Assembly (NCBI GenBank): GCA_050015455.1
Contig: JBEKBJ010000008.1
Location: 1 to 64,000 of the forward strand
Source: JAGDMS01 sp050015455
GTDB lineage: Bacteria; Desulfobacterota; Binatia; HRBIN30
Length of the DNA stretch: 64,000 nucleotides
Direction of reading: 5' to 3'
Positions 15,791 through 24,957 of this stretch are shown here, piece after piece. The notes under the pieces are model-generated. The model had not been told where the DNA came from. It ran no database searches and saw only the letters and a program-made list of their open reading frames with translations. The translations under genes were made by a program, and so were the position numbers. Position 1 is the first letter of the stretch; each line of letters starts with the position of its first letter.

Positions 15791-17581
15791 ATGGCACGGC
15801 TACAGCCGCAGCCGGAGGCGGGGCAAGCACCGCCGACATCCAGCGGGCGTTCGTGGCGCTTTGCGCTACGGGTCGGTGCGGTGGCAGCGCTGATGTTGGC
15901 GATGAAGCTGTGGCCGCCGAGGAATTCTGGATACGGTGTAGCGTTCTGGCTCTGGGTGTGCGCTGTGGTGGCCTACGCCCTCAGCTTTGAGCGAACCCGG
16001 CGGACGTCAGCGTCGCCGCCTCGAATGGTTCAAGTGACTCTGGTCGGCATTCTGATTCTGGCTGCGGGGCTGCGCCTGGTTTTTATCAAACGATTCCCCG
16101 CCGAGATCCACATCGATGAGATTCTTCCCGGTATCGAGGCGCTGCACATCGTGCAGGGGAAAGCGCCGAACGTGTTTTCCAGCGTCGGATGGTTCACCAC
16201 GCCGAACTTAGCGTTCGCGTTTCCAGCGTTGGCAATGGAGATAGGCAGCCATGATCTGCTGCGCGCCGCACGGCTCACGTCCGCGGTCATGGGGGTGGCG
16301 GGGATAGTGGCGTTGTACTTGCTGGCGCGCCGACTGTTGGAAGATCGGGTCGCGTTGATCGCCAGCTTCTTAGTGGCGGCCTCGTTCTGGCACATGCACG
16401 ACAGCCGGACAGCTTTTTCGTATATTCAATCCTCCTTTTGCGCCGCGCTCGTAATGTACCTTGTGGTGCGGGCGCGGCAGGACCGTAGTCGGGCAACGCT
16501 CGCACTTGCCGGGATTGCGCTGGGCTTCGCCCTGGAATGTTACTTCCCGGTGCGCATCCTTCTGCTGGTGTGCCCGCTCTTCTGGCTGCCCGCTGTGCCG
16601 CGGCAGCAAGCGCGCACGACCCTGGCGGATGCCGCCACGTTTGTGACGGGCACCTTGCTGGTGTTGACACCATTGCTGTTCAACGTGCGTTGGAACGTCA
16701 TAGTTGGACACTCACAACAAGTCCTCATCACGAATCCTGTAGTGTTGGATGAACTTGAGCGCCGTTATGGCGTTGTCGGTCTGCCGGCCGTCTTCCTGCG
16801 CAACCTCCGCGAAACCGCAGCGATGTTCACCGCGTGGGCAAACCCATGCGTGTGGCATAAGACGCCCGCCGGATTGTTGGATGCGGGCACGCTCGGCGCT
16901 TTGGTAGTCGGCGTGCTCGCGGCGCTGGTGGGCCGTAAGGCCGACGCGCTCTTGTTGGTTGCCTGGGCCGCTCTCACCCTTGTCCTCGGAGTGGCGTTAA
17001 CGAGCGCACCTCGCGCGGCCTACCGCATGGCGGCCGCGATGCCGGCGCTATTCATCTTGGCAGGGTATGGAGTCGAACGTGTGCTGGCGTTGGTGGATTG
17101 GGCGCCGCGGCGTTATGGGCGCGCCGTGCGTCCGGTAGTGCTTGCTGGGTTCGCGCTGTGGGTGCTCGCCGTGAATTGCGACCGCTTTTTCGTCCGCTAC
17201 GCCAACGGCGCCGGGCGCGAGAATTCCGACTCGAAGGCACGGAGGCTGCTGGCCGCGCACTGCGACGGACGTGAGTTCTTCTTCGTTGGGCGCTGGCTGA
17301 ATCCGAGCGGCTGGGTGAGCTACGAGCCCGGAGCGCTCGACCTCTTCTGCCCGCAACACAAGCCGGTGACTGCCGAGCAGATCAGAGCGGGCATACAAAC
17401 CACCCACGCCGCCACCTTCCTGGTGTTGGAGGAGGACAATCCGGCGATCGAGATCCTTCGCCGCTGTTACCCGTCGGCGCAAATCGTTCCGCGGCGCAGC
17501 CGCGACGGTCGTTCCCTTTTTGTCGGCGTCGACATCGGCGCCGGCGATCTCGCCGACGGACACCAATGTGACGGCGAATAG
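15791..17581 (+). CDS. GT-C fold membrane glycosyltransferase (family 39/ArnT-like)
   Basis: 596 residues with about ten hydrophobic segments. The first periplasmic loop carries an acidic pair region (FPAEIHIDEILPGIEAL), as in dolichyl/undecaprenyl-phosphate-sugar mannosyl- and ArnT-type transferases, followed by LTSAVMGVAGIVALYLLARR and a soluble C-terminal domain. It would transfer a sugar from a polyprenyl-phosphate donor to lipid or protein on the periplasmic side. Donor and acceptor are unknown. It is transcribed divergently from aroE. Confidence 0.75.
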   Translation: MARLQPQPEAGQAPPTSSGRSWRFALRVGAVAALMLAMKLWPPRNSGYGVAFWLWVCAVVAYALSFERTRRTSASPPRMVQVTLVGILILAAGLRLVFIKRFPAEIHIDEILPGIEALHIVQGKAPNVFSSVGWFTTPNLAFAFPALAMEIGSHDLLRAARLTSAVMGVAGIVALYLLARRLLEDRVALIASFLVAASFWHMHDSRTAFSYIQSSFCAALVMYLVVRARQDRSRATLALAGIALGFALECYFPVRILLLVCPLFWLPAVPRQQARTTLADAATFVTGTLLVLTPLLFNVRWNVIVGHSQQVLITNPVVLDELERRYGVVGLPAVFLRNLRETAAMFTAWANPCVWHKTPAGLLDAGTLGALVVGVLAALVGRKADALLLVAWAALTLVLGVALTSAPRAAYRMAAAMPALFILAGYGVERVLALVDWAPRRYGRAVRPVVLAGFALWVLAVNCDRFFVRYANGAGRENSDSKARRLLAAHCDGREFFFVGRWLNPSGWVSYEPGALDLFCPQHKPVTAEQIRAGIQTTHAATFLVLEEDNPAIEILRRCYPSAQIVPRRSRDGRSLFVGVDIGAGDLADGHQCDGE

Positions 17582-17665
17582 CGCCCAGTGGGCAGCGCCA
17601 TTCGCCGTTACTTGGTTTACCGTGAGCGGACGCCCTTCGAGGATCGGTGCGTTGCCGGCCTTGTG

Positions 17666-18019
17666 CTACGCTTCCGTGCGCAGGCGTTGCCTCTGCACAC
17701 CGTCCAACTCCTGCAGGCGCCGCGCCAGTTCGTTCCACTCCTCACGCAGCTCACGCGGCACCGGCTCATTCAGCGTCTGGGCCCACGGCGGGCCGTCCCC
17801 CGGTCCTGCGATGATCGATTCGGGGATGCTTCGGTTGGTTGCAGAATTGGCACTAGCGCCCAAACGGCGCAGACGCGGTTGAATATACGCCTCGCGCACG
17901 TGCGCCAGGATCTCGGCTAAACGCCGCCGGATGTGGAGCTCGTCGGTGATGTCCTCCCAGTGTATAGAATACGTGTCTCCGTTCAGCGGCCACAGGTATT
18001 CGTCGACTTCAGTGTCCAT
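17666..18019 (-). CDS. Hypothetical protein
   Basis: 117 residues. The start at 18019 is chosen because GGAGG stands 7 bases before this ATG; the frame is open to 18061. The protein is acidic, begins MDTEVDEYLWPLNGDTYSIH and contains a long helical middle (ITDELHIRRRLAEILAHVRE). It has no signal peptide, membrane segment or known motif. The strong ribosome binding site supports a real gene. Converges with the GT-C gene. Confidence 0.6.
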   Translation of the reverse strand: MDTEVDEYLWPLNGDTYSIHWEDITDELHIRRRLAEILAHVREAYIQPRLRRLGASANSATNRSIPESIIAGPGDGPPWAQTLNEPVPRELREEWNELARRLQELDGVQRQRLRTEA

Positions 18020-18094
18020 AAGATATTCCTCCCGTCCCATTTTTTCCATCAGTAATCCCACGCTAGGGAGACTGTCGATTTTCTCGCGCCACGC

Positions 18095-18214
18095 CCCTCG
18101 ATACGCCGCCCAAGGATGGCGGCTACTCGGGGTGAACGGATTGGATGCTTGATCTTCAACCTTTTCTCCGTTCGTCCCGAGTAGGCCGCGTCTTCTCAGC
18201 GGCCGTATCGAGGG
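18095..18214. repeat. REP-like palindromic repeat pair in inverted orientation
   Basis: Left arm 18095-18139 (CCCTCGATACG...GAACGG) and right arm 18168-18214 are inverted imperfect copies of one about 46-base sequence, each with an internal GC-rich hairpin (for example GGCCGC..GCGGCC in the right arm). They contain TACTCGGG(G/A)(T/C)GAACGG, resembling the widespread TCAGGACGAACGG-type REP elements of proteobacteria-like genomes. The pair, with a 28-base centre, has BIME geometry. Confidence 0.7.
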
Positions 18215-18300
18215 ACGGTCCGCATTTATCGATACTCTCTAGGGATGGGAGTGAGGGGCGGAAAGACCCGAATGTGCCGTCCGACACACTCAATGCAGAA

Positions 18301-19089
18301 TTATTGTGCCGTGTGATACTCGACGCGTCTTACGCGATGGTGCGGCAGCAGGCGCAACAGATCGCCACGCAGGATTTGCTTAGCTTGGTGGTTGTAACGG
18401 GCGTCGAAGAAGCGCGACGTGAGGACGATCTTGCGGGCGTCCTTGTCGACTAGACCTTCGCGCTCGAGACGTTTCATCACGCGCGCGACATTGGCGCGCG
18501 AGGCAAGGGCGAACTCGGCCAAATCGGCGTGCGTCAGGGGCAGGTCAATGAGCACGCCGTCGCGCCTGTCGCGGCCGAAGTCGCGTGCCAGGACCGCCAA
18601 CTCGTGGATGAGACGCTCTTCCAAACGCAGGCCGAGCAACGAGCATTTGTCATACAATAGCCGGCTCAAGGCGCGCCAGCTGAACGACACGATCTGCAGG
18701 ACTCCCGGCGTCGGCGAGTGGGCGACCAGGTCGGCCATCATCTCGTTGGTGATGATCGCGACCGTGACATCGGTGAAGGCGCTTGCCGAGAAGAGCCGCG
18801 GTTGTCCCTGGCCGGCATACCAATTCAATCCGAAAAATTGCCCGGGGTGAATAAGTTGAACACACACGGTGCCGGCGCCCGACGGACAGCTGACCTTGAC
18901 CACACCGGACACCAGAAAGTTCACGAAATCGGCGCTGTCGTCGGGAGTGAAAATGTCCTGTCCCTTGCTCCAGTGGCCGAGCTGCGCACTGCGCACGAGC
19001 TGGTCGATGGCGCTCGACCTCAAACCCATGCGCCGGCCGGCATCGGCCAGTAGGATTCGGAACTGTTCCTTTGGGATCGCGAGTCCCAC
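18301..19089 (-). CDS. CRP/FNR-family transcriptional regulator
   Basis: 262 residues, GTG start. Residues about 35-140 form the cyclic-nucleotide-binding beta-roll (SKGQDIFTPDDSADFVNFLV, GQFFGLNWY). A long dimer helix follows, and then a winged helix-turn-helix (LPLTHADLAEFALASRANVA, RVMKRLEREGLV). There are no N-terminal FNR cysteines, so it is more CRP-like than oxygen-sensing. It lies 120 bases downstream of, and on the same strand as, a class III cyclase fusion, which suggests a local cNMP circuit (inference). Confidence 0.9.
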   Translation of the reverse strand: MGLAIPKEQFRILLADAGRRMGLRSSAIDQLVRSAQLGHWSKGQDIFTPDDSADFVNFLVSGVVKVSCPSGAGTVCVQLIHPGQFFGLNWYAGQGQPRLFSASAFTDVTVAIITNEMMADLVAHSPTPGVLQIVSFSWRALSRLLYDKCSLLGLRLEERLIHELAVLARDFGRDRRDGVLIDLPLTHADLAEFALASRANVARVMKRLEREGLVDKDARKIVLTSRFFDARYNHQAKQILRGDLLRLLPHHRVRRVEYHTAQ

Positions 19090-19209
19090 ACCTCGACTCC
19101 CCTCGGCGGCCTATCGCCGCGTCCAAGGCTCGATCGGTTTTCACGGATTGGCGCGCGAGTCAAGACAGCATCAGGCCCGGGCACTGTTCGAATTGCGACC
19201 CGCCTCCCG

Positions 19210-22200
19210 CTACGAACTCGCAGCGGCGTCGCGGAGCGCGCGCTGGAGTGCGTCGACACGGGAGGAGAACGCGCGTGCATCGCTGCGCGCAATCAGTTCG
19301 TCTACCTCGGCGAGCAAGGGCTGGACGGTGGCTGTGTCGCCGGCCGCAAGCTGCACCTGGGCGCCAGCGAGCAACGCTTCGATGCGATGCACTGTCGGCG
19401 CATGGGCCAAGGCGAGGGCTCGGACGGCAGCATCGCGGGCGCGCTGCGCATCCCCCAAAGCGAGGTGGGCGCGCGCCAGAACGGACAAATCCAACGCTTC
19501 GGTGAAACTGCCCACTGCCAGATCCCGTGTCATCGCCAACGCCTCGCTGGTGGCGTCCACCGCTTGGCGCGGCGCGCCGGTGGCGAGCAAGGCGAGGCCG
19601 AGCGCCCCCAGCGCGGTGGCGCGGAGCGCGGCACTCCCGGCGACCTCCCCGTATTCGACCGCCTGCCGCGCATGGGCGAGTGCCGCTGCCGCGTCCCCGG
19701 CAAGCTCGTGGCGCAACACGTACCACAAGTGCGCCCAGTTCAGCACCTCCATGTCGGCTCGCTGTTGCCCAATGGCGATGGCGCGCTCAAGTGCCGCCGC
19801 CGAGTCCTCGAAGCGTCCAAGGAAGGCCAGCGCAGCACCGCGCAAGACTAACAGCGTGCCGAGAGGGCTGAACCCGAGGAGATCAGCCCCAACCGCAACA
19901 TCACCCTCACACAGCTGGTCCGCTTCCTCGGTCGCCGCCACCGCTTCGTGTAACTGGCTCGAGTGCACGAGGAGCCACGTCAACGAGACCCGGCTCAACA
20001 TTCGCAACCTGCGATCGCCGAGCCGATCGGCCAGCGCGGTACCTTGTTCGGCATAGCGCAAGCCCAGGTCGGGGCGCCCATCTAGCAACTGAACCATGGC
20101 GTAATCGCACAGCAACCACACGCGCGACTCGTCGTCCCCGAGCCGATCGATCAGTTCGGTGCCTTCGCGAAACAGCGCCGCCGCTTCCCCTTCGCTGCGG
20201 CCGACAAACAGACCATTGTGCAGGGTCTGAATACAGGCCAGCAGACGCAGGCGGAGCGTGTCGGCCGTTTGCGCTACGTCGGCGAGCAGCGTTCGCACCC
20301 GTTGCCAGTGGTGCATCATCGCGGCGCGGTCGCGTGAGCCGACCCACGCCGCCGCGCGTTGGTGCCATTGTGCCGCCGTCACGGCCTCGCCCGCGGCCTC
20401 CCAATGCTCCGCCAGCCAAGTGGCGTGCTCGTCGAGGCGGTCGGGCTCGATTGCCTCAATCGCGCGTGCCACCGCGGCATGGAGACGCGCGCGATGCTCC
20501 GCCAGCTGCGACCTATACGCCACCTCGTGCGTCAGCGGATGCTTGAACGCGTACACCGCTTCCGGATAGAGGGTGACCGGATGCAGGAAATCGGCGCTCA
20601 AGAGCACATCGAGTGCGCCGGCGACCGCCGGGGCAGGCTGATCCAGGACGCTCAGCAACAGCCGCTCACGGAACTCTTTCCCGATCACCGACCCCACCTG
20701 CAGCACGCGCTTGGCATGCTCGGGCAGCCGATCGATGCGTGCAGCCAGGACGGATTGCACGCTGGCGGGCAACACCGGCTCGGTGGCGTCGCGCATCAGC
20801 CGATACGCACCCTTGTGGCCCGCGAGCACGCCGGCATCGACCAGCGCGCGCACCATTTCCTCGACGAAGAACGGATTGCCGGCGGTCCGGTCCGCGATGC
20901 GCGCCATCAGCGGGTGCAACGCCGGTTCGTCGCCGAGCAGCTCGCGAATCAGGTCGGCGACCGCTTCGGGACCCAGCGGTTGCAGCGCGATCTCCTGGTA
21001 CGGTGCCTCACGCGTCCACGTCGGCTGGTATTCGGGGCGGAAGTTGACCACGAGCAGTGTCGGTGTGTGCGACACGGACTCGATCAAGCTGTCGAGCGCC
21101 GCGGCGCTCGCCGCGTCTATCCAATGAAGATCCTCGAAGATCAGTACCGCCGGCCTGCCGTGGGTCCGTGTTCCAATCAAGCGGCGGACGGCGCCGAACA
21201 GCTGGCGCTGCTGCGCATCGGGATCCAGGCGCGGCGGCGGCCGCTGCGGATCGCGCACGCCGAGAAAGTCGAACAGCAACGGCAAGTCGCGCGCGAAGCG
21301 CTCGTCACGTAGCAGCAGCGTGCCGGCGATCTTGCGCCGGGCTTCCTCGGCTGAGTCATCGGCAGTGATGCCGCACAGAATGCGGAACACCTGCAGCACC
21401 TGCACGAATGGGATGTTCTTGCCGTGCGGCAGCGCCGCCGTGGCAATCACCTCGACCCCGCGGTGGCGGCAGCCTTCTGCGAACTCATAGCACAGCCGGC
21501 TCTTGCCGGCGCCGGCCTCGCCAACGATGCCGACGATCTCGCCGGTGCCGGCCATGGCCCGCGCCAACGCGGCCTCGAGGATCTCGATCTCGTGCGCCCG
21601 GCCGACGAAACGCGACAGTCCACGGCTGCGGCTGATGTCGAAGCGGCTGCGCAGCGTGCCGGGACCTTCGAGCTGATAGAGACGCAGGGGTTGGCGGCCG
21701 CCTTTGACGGTGGCGGTGCCGAGGTCACGCAGCACGAAATAGCTGGCGATCAGTGCGGCGGTGTGCTCGGTCAGCAGGACGGTGCCAGGCTGGGCCAACT
21801 GCTCCATGCGCGCCGCCAATCCTACCGTATGTCCCTGCGCCGTGTAGTCCATGCGCAGATCGTCGCCGATTTTCCCAACCACAACCTCGCCCGAGTTCAT
21901 GCCCATACGCACGGCGAAATTGAGCCCCTCGCGCAGGCGCAGCTCGTCGGCATAGGCGCGGATAGCGTCGCGCAGGTACAAGGCCGCATAGGCGGCTCGC
22001 TGAGCGTGATCCTCGTGCGCCAAGGGCGCGCCGAACAGGGCCATGACACCGTCACCGGTGTACTGATTGATGGTCCCTTCAAAGCGATGCACGCCTTCAG
22101 TGAGGATTGCGAAGAAGCGATCCAGGATGCGATGCCAGACCTCGGGATCGACCTGTTCGGCCAAGTCCATCGAGCCCTTGACGTCGGCGAACAACACCGT

Positions 22201-22458
22201 GACCTGCTTGCGTTCGCCCTCAAGCGCGCTACGCGAGCTCAGAATGCGTTCGGCCAGGTGCCGCGGCGTGTAGGCTGCCGGCGCCGGTTGCGGTGGTTCT
22301 TCGCTCTGTGTGAAAGGTGCCCGACAGCGGCGGCAAAACCTCGCGGTCGCGCGGTTGGCGGTGCCGCATGAGGGGCACGGCCGCTCCAAGGCACCGCCAC
22401 ACGCTTCACAATACACCGCATCCGGGAGGTTATCGGCCTGACACTTTGGACAGCGCAT
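19210..22458 (-). CDS. Zinc ribbon-class III adenylate/guanylate cyclase-STAND ATPase-TPR protein
   Basis: 1082 residues. Domain order: double zinc ribbon (CPKCQADN, YCEAC, CPSCGTAN, FCRRC; 3-46); class III cyclase domain about 84-265 with metal Asp92 in LFADVKGSMDLAEQ and Asp136 in YTGDGVMALFG; AAA/STAND ATPase with Walker A GEAGAGKS (313-320) and Walker B VLIFEDLHWID; then TPR-like helical repeats to the C-terminus. Such proteins (CyaA-AAA-TPR) are signal-regulated cyclases in soil bacteria. A CRP-type regulator follows. Whether ATP or GTP is used cannot be decided by eye. Confidence 0.92.
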   Translation of the reverse strand: MRCPKCQADNLPDAVYCEACGGALERPCPSCGTANRATARFCRRCRAPFTQSEEPPQPAPAAYTPRHLAERILSSRSALEGERKQVTVLFADVKGSMDLAEQVDPEVWHRILDRFFAILTEGVHRFEGTINQYTGDGVMALFGAPLAHEDHAQRAAYAALYLRDAIRAYADELRLREGLNFAVRMGMNSGEVVVGKIGDDLRMDYTAQGHTVGLAARMEQLAQPGTVLLTEHTAALIASYFVLRDLGTATVKGGRQPLRLYQLEGPGTLRSRFDISRSRGLSRFVGRAHEIEILEAALARAMAGTGEIVGIVGEAGAGKSRLCYEFAEGCRHRGVEVIATAALPHGKNIPFVQVLQVFRILCGITADDSAEEARRKIAGTLLLRDERFARDLPLLFDFLGVRDPQRPPPRLDPDAQQRQLFGAVRRLIGTRTHGRPAVLIFEDLHWIDAASAAALDSLIESVSHTPTLLVVNFRPEYQPTWTREAPYQEIALQPLGPEAVADLIRELLGDEPALHPLMARIADRTAGNPFFVEEMVRALVDAGVLAGHKGAYRLMRDATEPVLPASVQSVLAARIDRLPEHAKRVLQVGSVIGKEFRERLLLSVLDQPAPAVAGALDVLLSADFLHPVTLYPEAVYAFKHPLTHEVAYRSQLAEHRARLHAAVARAIEAIEPDRLDEHATWLAEHWEAAGEAVTAAQWHQRAAAWVGSRDRAAMMHHWQRVRTLLADVAQTADTLRLRLLACIQTLHNGLFVGRSEGEAAALFREGTELIDRLGDDESRVWLLCDYAMVQLLDGRPDLGLRYAEQGTALADRLGDRRLRMLSRVSLTWLLVHSSQLHEAVAATEEADQLCEGDVAVGADLLGFSPLGTLLVLRGAALAFLGRFEDSAAALERAIAIGQQRADMEVLNWAHLWYVLRHELAGDAAAALAHARQAVEYGEVAGSAALRATALGALGLALLATGAPRQAVDATSEALAMTRDLAVGSFTEALDLSVLARAHLALGDAQRARDAAVRALALAHAPTVHRIEALLAGAQVQLAAGDTATVQPLLAEVDELIARSDARAFSSRVDALQRALRDAAASS

Positions 22459-22515
22459 GCGAAGTCATTCTTAGCACGCTGCCGCCGCCCAAGCAGCGTC
22501 GTGGGAATGAGGTCG

Positions 22516-22551
22516 GAAGGTGCGACCTTCTTGCCTCTCCTTGGTAAGGAG
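22516..22551. terminator. Two short tandem hairpins between the GNAT-like and cyclase genes
   Basis: GAAGGT-gcg-ACCTTC (22516-22530) and CTCCTT-ggt-AAGGAG (22537-22551) are two 6-bp stems with 3-base loops. They lie downstream of the GNAT-like gene, transcribed leftwards. There is no clear U-tract, so termination is only one possibility. Confidence 0.35.
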
Positions 22552-22587
22552 CGGGACCAAATCCGGCCAGGCCTTCCCACACCAAGG

Positions 22588-23709
22588 TCAGCTCAGCGGC
22601 AGGTCGTAGATGCGCCAGGTCTTGTAGATGTGGCCCCCCATCATCTGCATGGCGGCGTTCATCGGGCCGTTGTCTTCCAGGATCAAGCTCATCTCGCCCG
22701 CCACGTATCCCTTGCGCACGCCGGTCTCCCAGACATGCTGGTACAGCAAGGCCCCGACGCCGACCGGATGATTCTCGGGCAACACACCGAGGGCGAAAAT
22801 GCGCACGAAGTTCAGCTTGCGCCTGGCTAGGAGGAACTTCAGCCAGCCGAACGGCAACAGGCGCCCGTTGAGCCGTTTGATGGCGCGGTTGATGTCCGGG
22901 ATGCAGACGGTGAAGCCGACGAGTTTGCCATCAAGCTCGGCAAACAGACACAGGTCTGGATCGACGATCAGCTTCAGACCCCGCGCGATTTCCTGGATCT
23001 CCTCTTCAGTCAGGGGAACAAAGCCCCAGTTGTGGCTCCAGGCCTGGTTGTAAATCTCTCGCACGCGCATGGCTTCCGTTTGGAAATCGCGCAGGTCCAT
23101 GCGACGGATGCGCACGGTTGCGCGCTGCCGCACGCGTTCGGCGGCTTGTCGTATGCCCTCGGGGAGCGGACCGGCATCGAGCCAGTAGGCGCATAGGTCT
23201 TTGGCTTTGACGAACCCGTAGCCCTCGACGAGTTCCTGGTAGTACGGCGGGTTGTAGGTCGTCAGCACGACTGGGTCGTCGTCGAAATTGTCGATCAGCA
23301 ATCCGATTTCCTGGTTGGTGGAAAAATTGAACGGCCCGCGGAGGATCCGCATGCCCCGCTGCCACACCCAATCCCGCGCGGTGTCGAACAGCCGCGCCGC
23401 CGCCTCCTCGTCCCGCAGCACCTCGAAGAAGCCGAACAGCCCCGCCTCTTCTTTCTGGAACTGCACGTAGTTGTGATCGATCCCCGCTGCGATGGTCCCG
23501 CAGGGTTCGCTGTCTCGGCGCGCGATGAAGTAAGCGACTTGAGCATGCTTGAAGAAGGGATTGTGGCGCGGATCGAAGAACCGTTTGCGCTCGAAGAGCA
23601 AGGGCGGCACCCAGTGCGAATCGCCTGCATACACGCGCCAAGGAAACCTGATGAACTCACGCATATCCCGCGCGCTACGCACCGGCATGACCGTCAGCTC
23701 TCGACCCAT
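22588..23709 (-). CDS. GNAT-fold N-acyltransferase-like protein
   Basis: 373 residues. It belongs to a family of long cytoplasmic proteins with a C-terminal GNAT-like half: CLFAELDGKLVGFTVCIPD, LGVLPENHPVGVGALLY and the helix following. The N-terminal half (FIRFPWRVYAGDSHWVPPL, GRIAA-type GTIAAGIDHNY) is characteristic of this uncharacterised group. No signal peptide. It is divergent from mtnA, with a 168-base shared upstream region. The acceptor is unknown. Confidence 0.65.
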   Translation of the reverse strand: MGRELTVMPVRSARDMREFIRFPWRVYAGDSHWVPPLLFERKRFFDPRHNPFFKHAQVAYFIARRDSEPCGTIAAGIDHNYVQFQKEEAGLFGFFEVLRDEEAAARLFDTARDWVWQRGMRILRGPFNFSTNQEIGLLIDNFDDDPVVLTTYNPPYYQELVEGYGFVKAKDLCAYWLDAGPLPEGIRQAAERVRQRATVRIRRMDLRDFQTEAMRVREIYNQAWSHNWGFVPLTEEEIQEIARGLKLIVDPDLCLFAELDGKLVGFTVCIPDINRAIKRLNGRLLPFGWLKFLLARRKLNFVRIFALGVLPENHPVGVGALLYQHVWETGVRKGYVAGEMSLILEDNGPMNAAMQMMGGHIYKTWRIYDLPLS

Positions 23710-23877
23710 TCGCCTCGCCCTCCTCCTGACTGCGCGAACCTCCCTATCAGTTCTGGCGGCTCACACCAACTGGCGACGCCAGCTTTCTTCTCGGCCCGTA
23801 CAGTCGCGCCGCACGACAGGCGACCTTGCGTCATGTACAGCCGACCGGTATCTACAACGCCAGCGAGTGACCGGGCA

Positions 23878-24957
23878 ATGGTGCGAACCGTCGAGTGGCG
23901 CAAGGGTGCAGTAGTGATGATCGACCAGCGGCTGCTTCCAACGCAGCAGGTGTATCGTGTCTGCCGCGACTATCGGGAAGTAGCGGCTGCGATCAAGGAC
24001 ATGGTCATCCGCGGCGCGCCAGCGATTGGGGTCGCGGCTGCCTTCGGCATCGTGCTCGGAATGCGGCAGGCGCGCCGCGACTTGCCGCGCGCGTTCGAGC
24101 GCATTTGCCGGGCGTTCGCCGTCACACGGCCCACCGCCGTCAATCTCTTCTGGGCGATCGATCGCATGCGGCGCACCTTCGCACGGGTGCACACCCGCAC
24201 CGCGGACGAGATCCGCGCCGCGCTCCTGCGCGAGGCGCGCGCCATTCACGCCGAGGACATCGCGGCCAATCGCGCTCTGGGTAAGTACGGCGCCGCCCTG
24301 GTGCCGCGCGGCGCCCAGGTGCTGACGCACTGCAACGCCGGGGCATTGGCCACCGCCGGCTATGGCACGGCGCTCGGCATCGTGCGCGCGGCGCACGACG
24401 CGGGCAAGCAGATCTCCGTCGTGGCAACGGAGACGCGCCCGTTTCTTCAAGGCGCGCGGCTCACGGCGTGGGAGCTCAAGACGGATCGCATCCCGGCCAC
24501 ACTGATCACCGACAGTATGGCGGGGCATTTCATGCGTACCGGCAAGATCTCGTGCGTGATCGTCGGCGCCGACCGCGTAGCGGCTAACGGCGACGTCGCC
24601 AACAAGATCGGGACCTACAGCCTGGCTGTGCTGGCCCACCGACACCACATTCCATTCTATGTCGCTGCCCCGACCTCCACCGTGGACCTGGATTGCCCGA
24701 CCGGCGAGCGCATCCCCATCGAGGACCGCGATCCGAGGGAAGTGACACACATCGGCGACCGCCAGATTGCGCCAGCGGGCATCGTCGTGGCCAACCCGGC
24801 GTTCGACGTCACGCCGCACCTGCTGGTGAGCGCCATCGTAACCGAGCGCGGCGTAGCGCGGGCGCCTTACAAGACCAGCTTGCGCCGCCTGGTGCTGGGA
24901 CAACGACGCGAACCGCGCAGCCGCACCGTTGTGGATATAGAAAAGAACGCTACGTGA
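23878..24957 (+). CDS. mtnA: S-methyl-5-thioribose-1-phosphate isomerase
   Basis: 359 residues from ATG 23878, giving the standard MVRTVEWRKGAVVMIDQR N-terminus (upstream in-frame ATG 23833 adds an atypical tail). Active-site Cys152 lies in LTHCNAGALATAGYGTALG and Asp232 in IVGADRVAANGDVANKIG; both are the catalytic pair of the MtnA/eIF2B-alpha-like family. It converts methylthioribose-1-phosphate to methylthioribulose-1-phosphate in methionine salvage. The other salvage genes are not in this window. Confidence 0.95.
   Translation: MVRTVEWRKGAVVMIDQRLLPTQQVYRVCRDYREVAAAIKDMVIRGAPAIGVAAAFGIVLGMRQARRDLPRAFERICRAFAVTRPTAVNLFWAIDRMRRTFARVHTRTADEIRAALLREARAIHAEDIAANRALGKYGAALVPRGAQVLTHCNAGALATAGYGTALGIVRAAHDAGKQISVVATETRPFLQGARLTAWELKTDRIPATLITDSMAGHFMRTGKISCVIVGADRVAANGDVANKIGTYSLAVLAHRHHIPFYVAAPTSTVDLDCPTGERIPIEDRDPREVTHIGDRQIAPAGIVVANPAFDVTPHLLVSAIVTERGVARAPYKTSLRRLVLGQRREPRSRTVVDIEKNAT

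Noticed and set aside
23761..24903. 380-codon minus frame
   Set aside because: Antisense shadow of mtnA, which has its full set of catalytic motifs.
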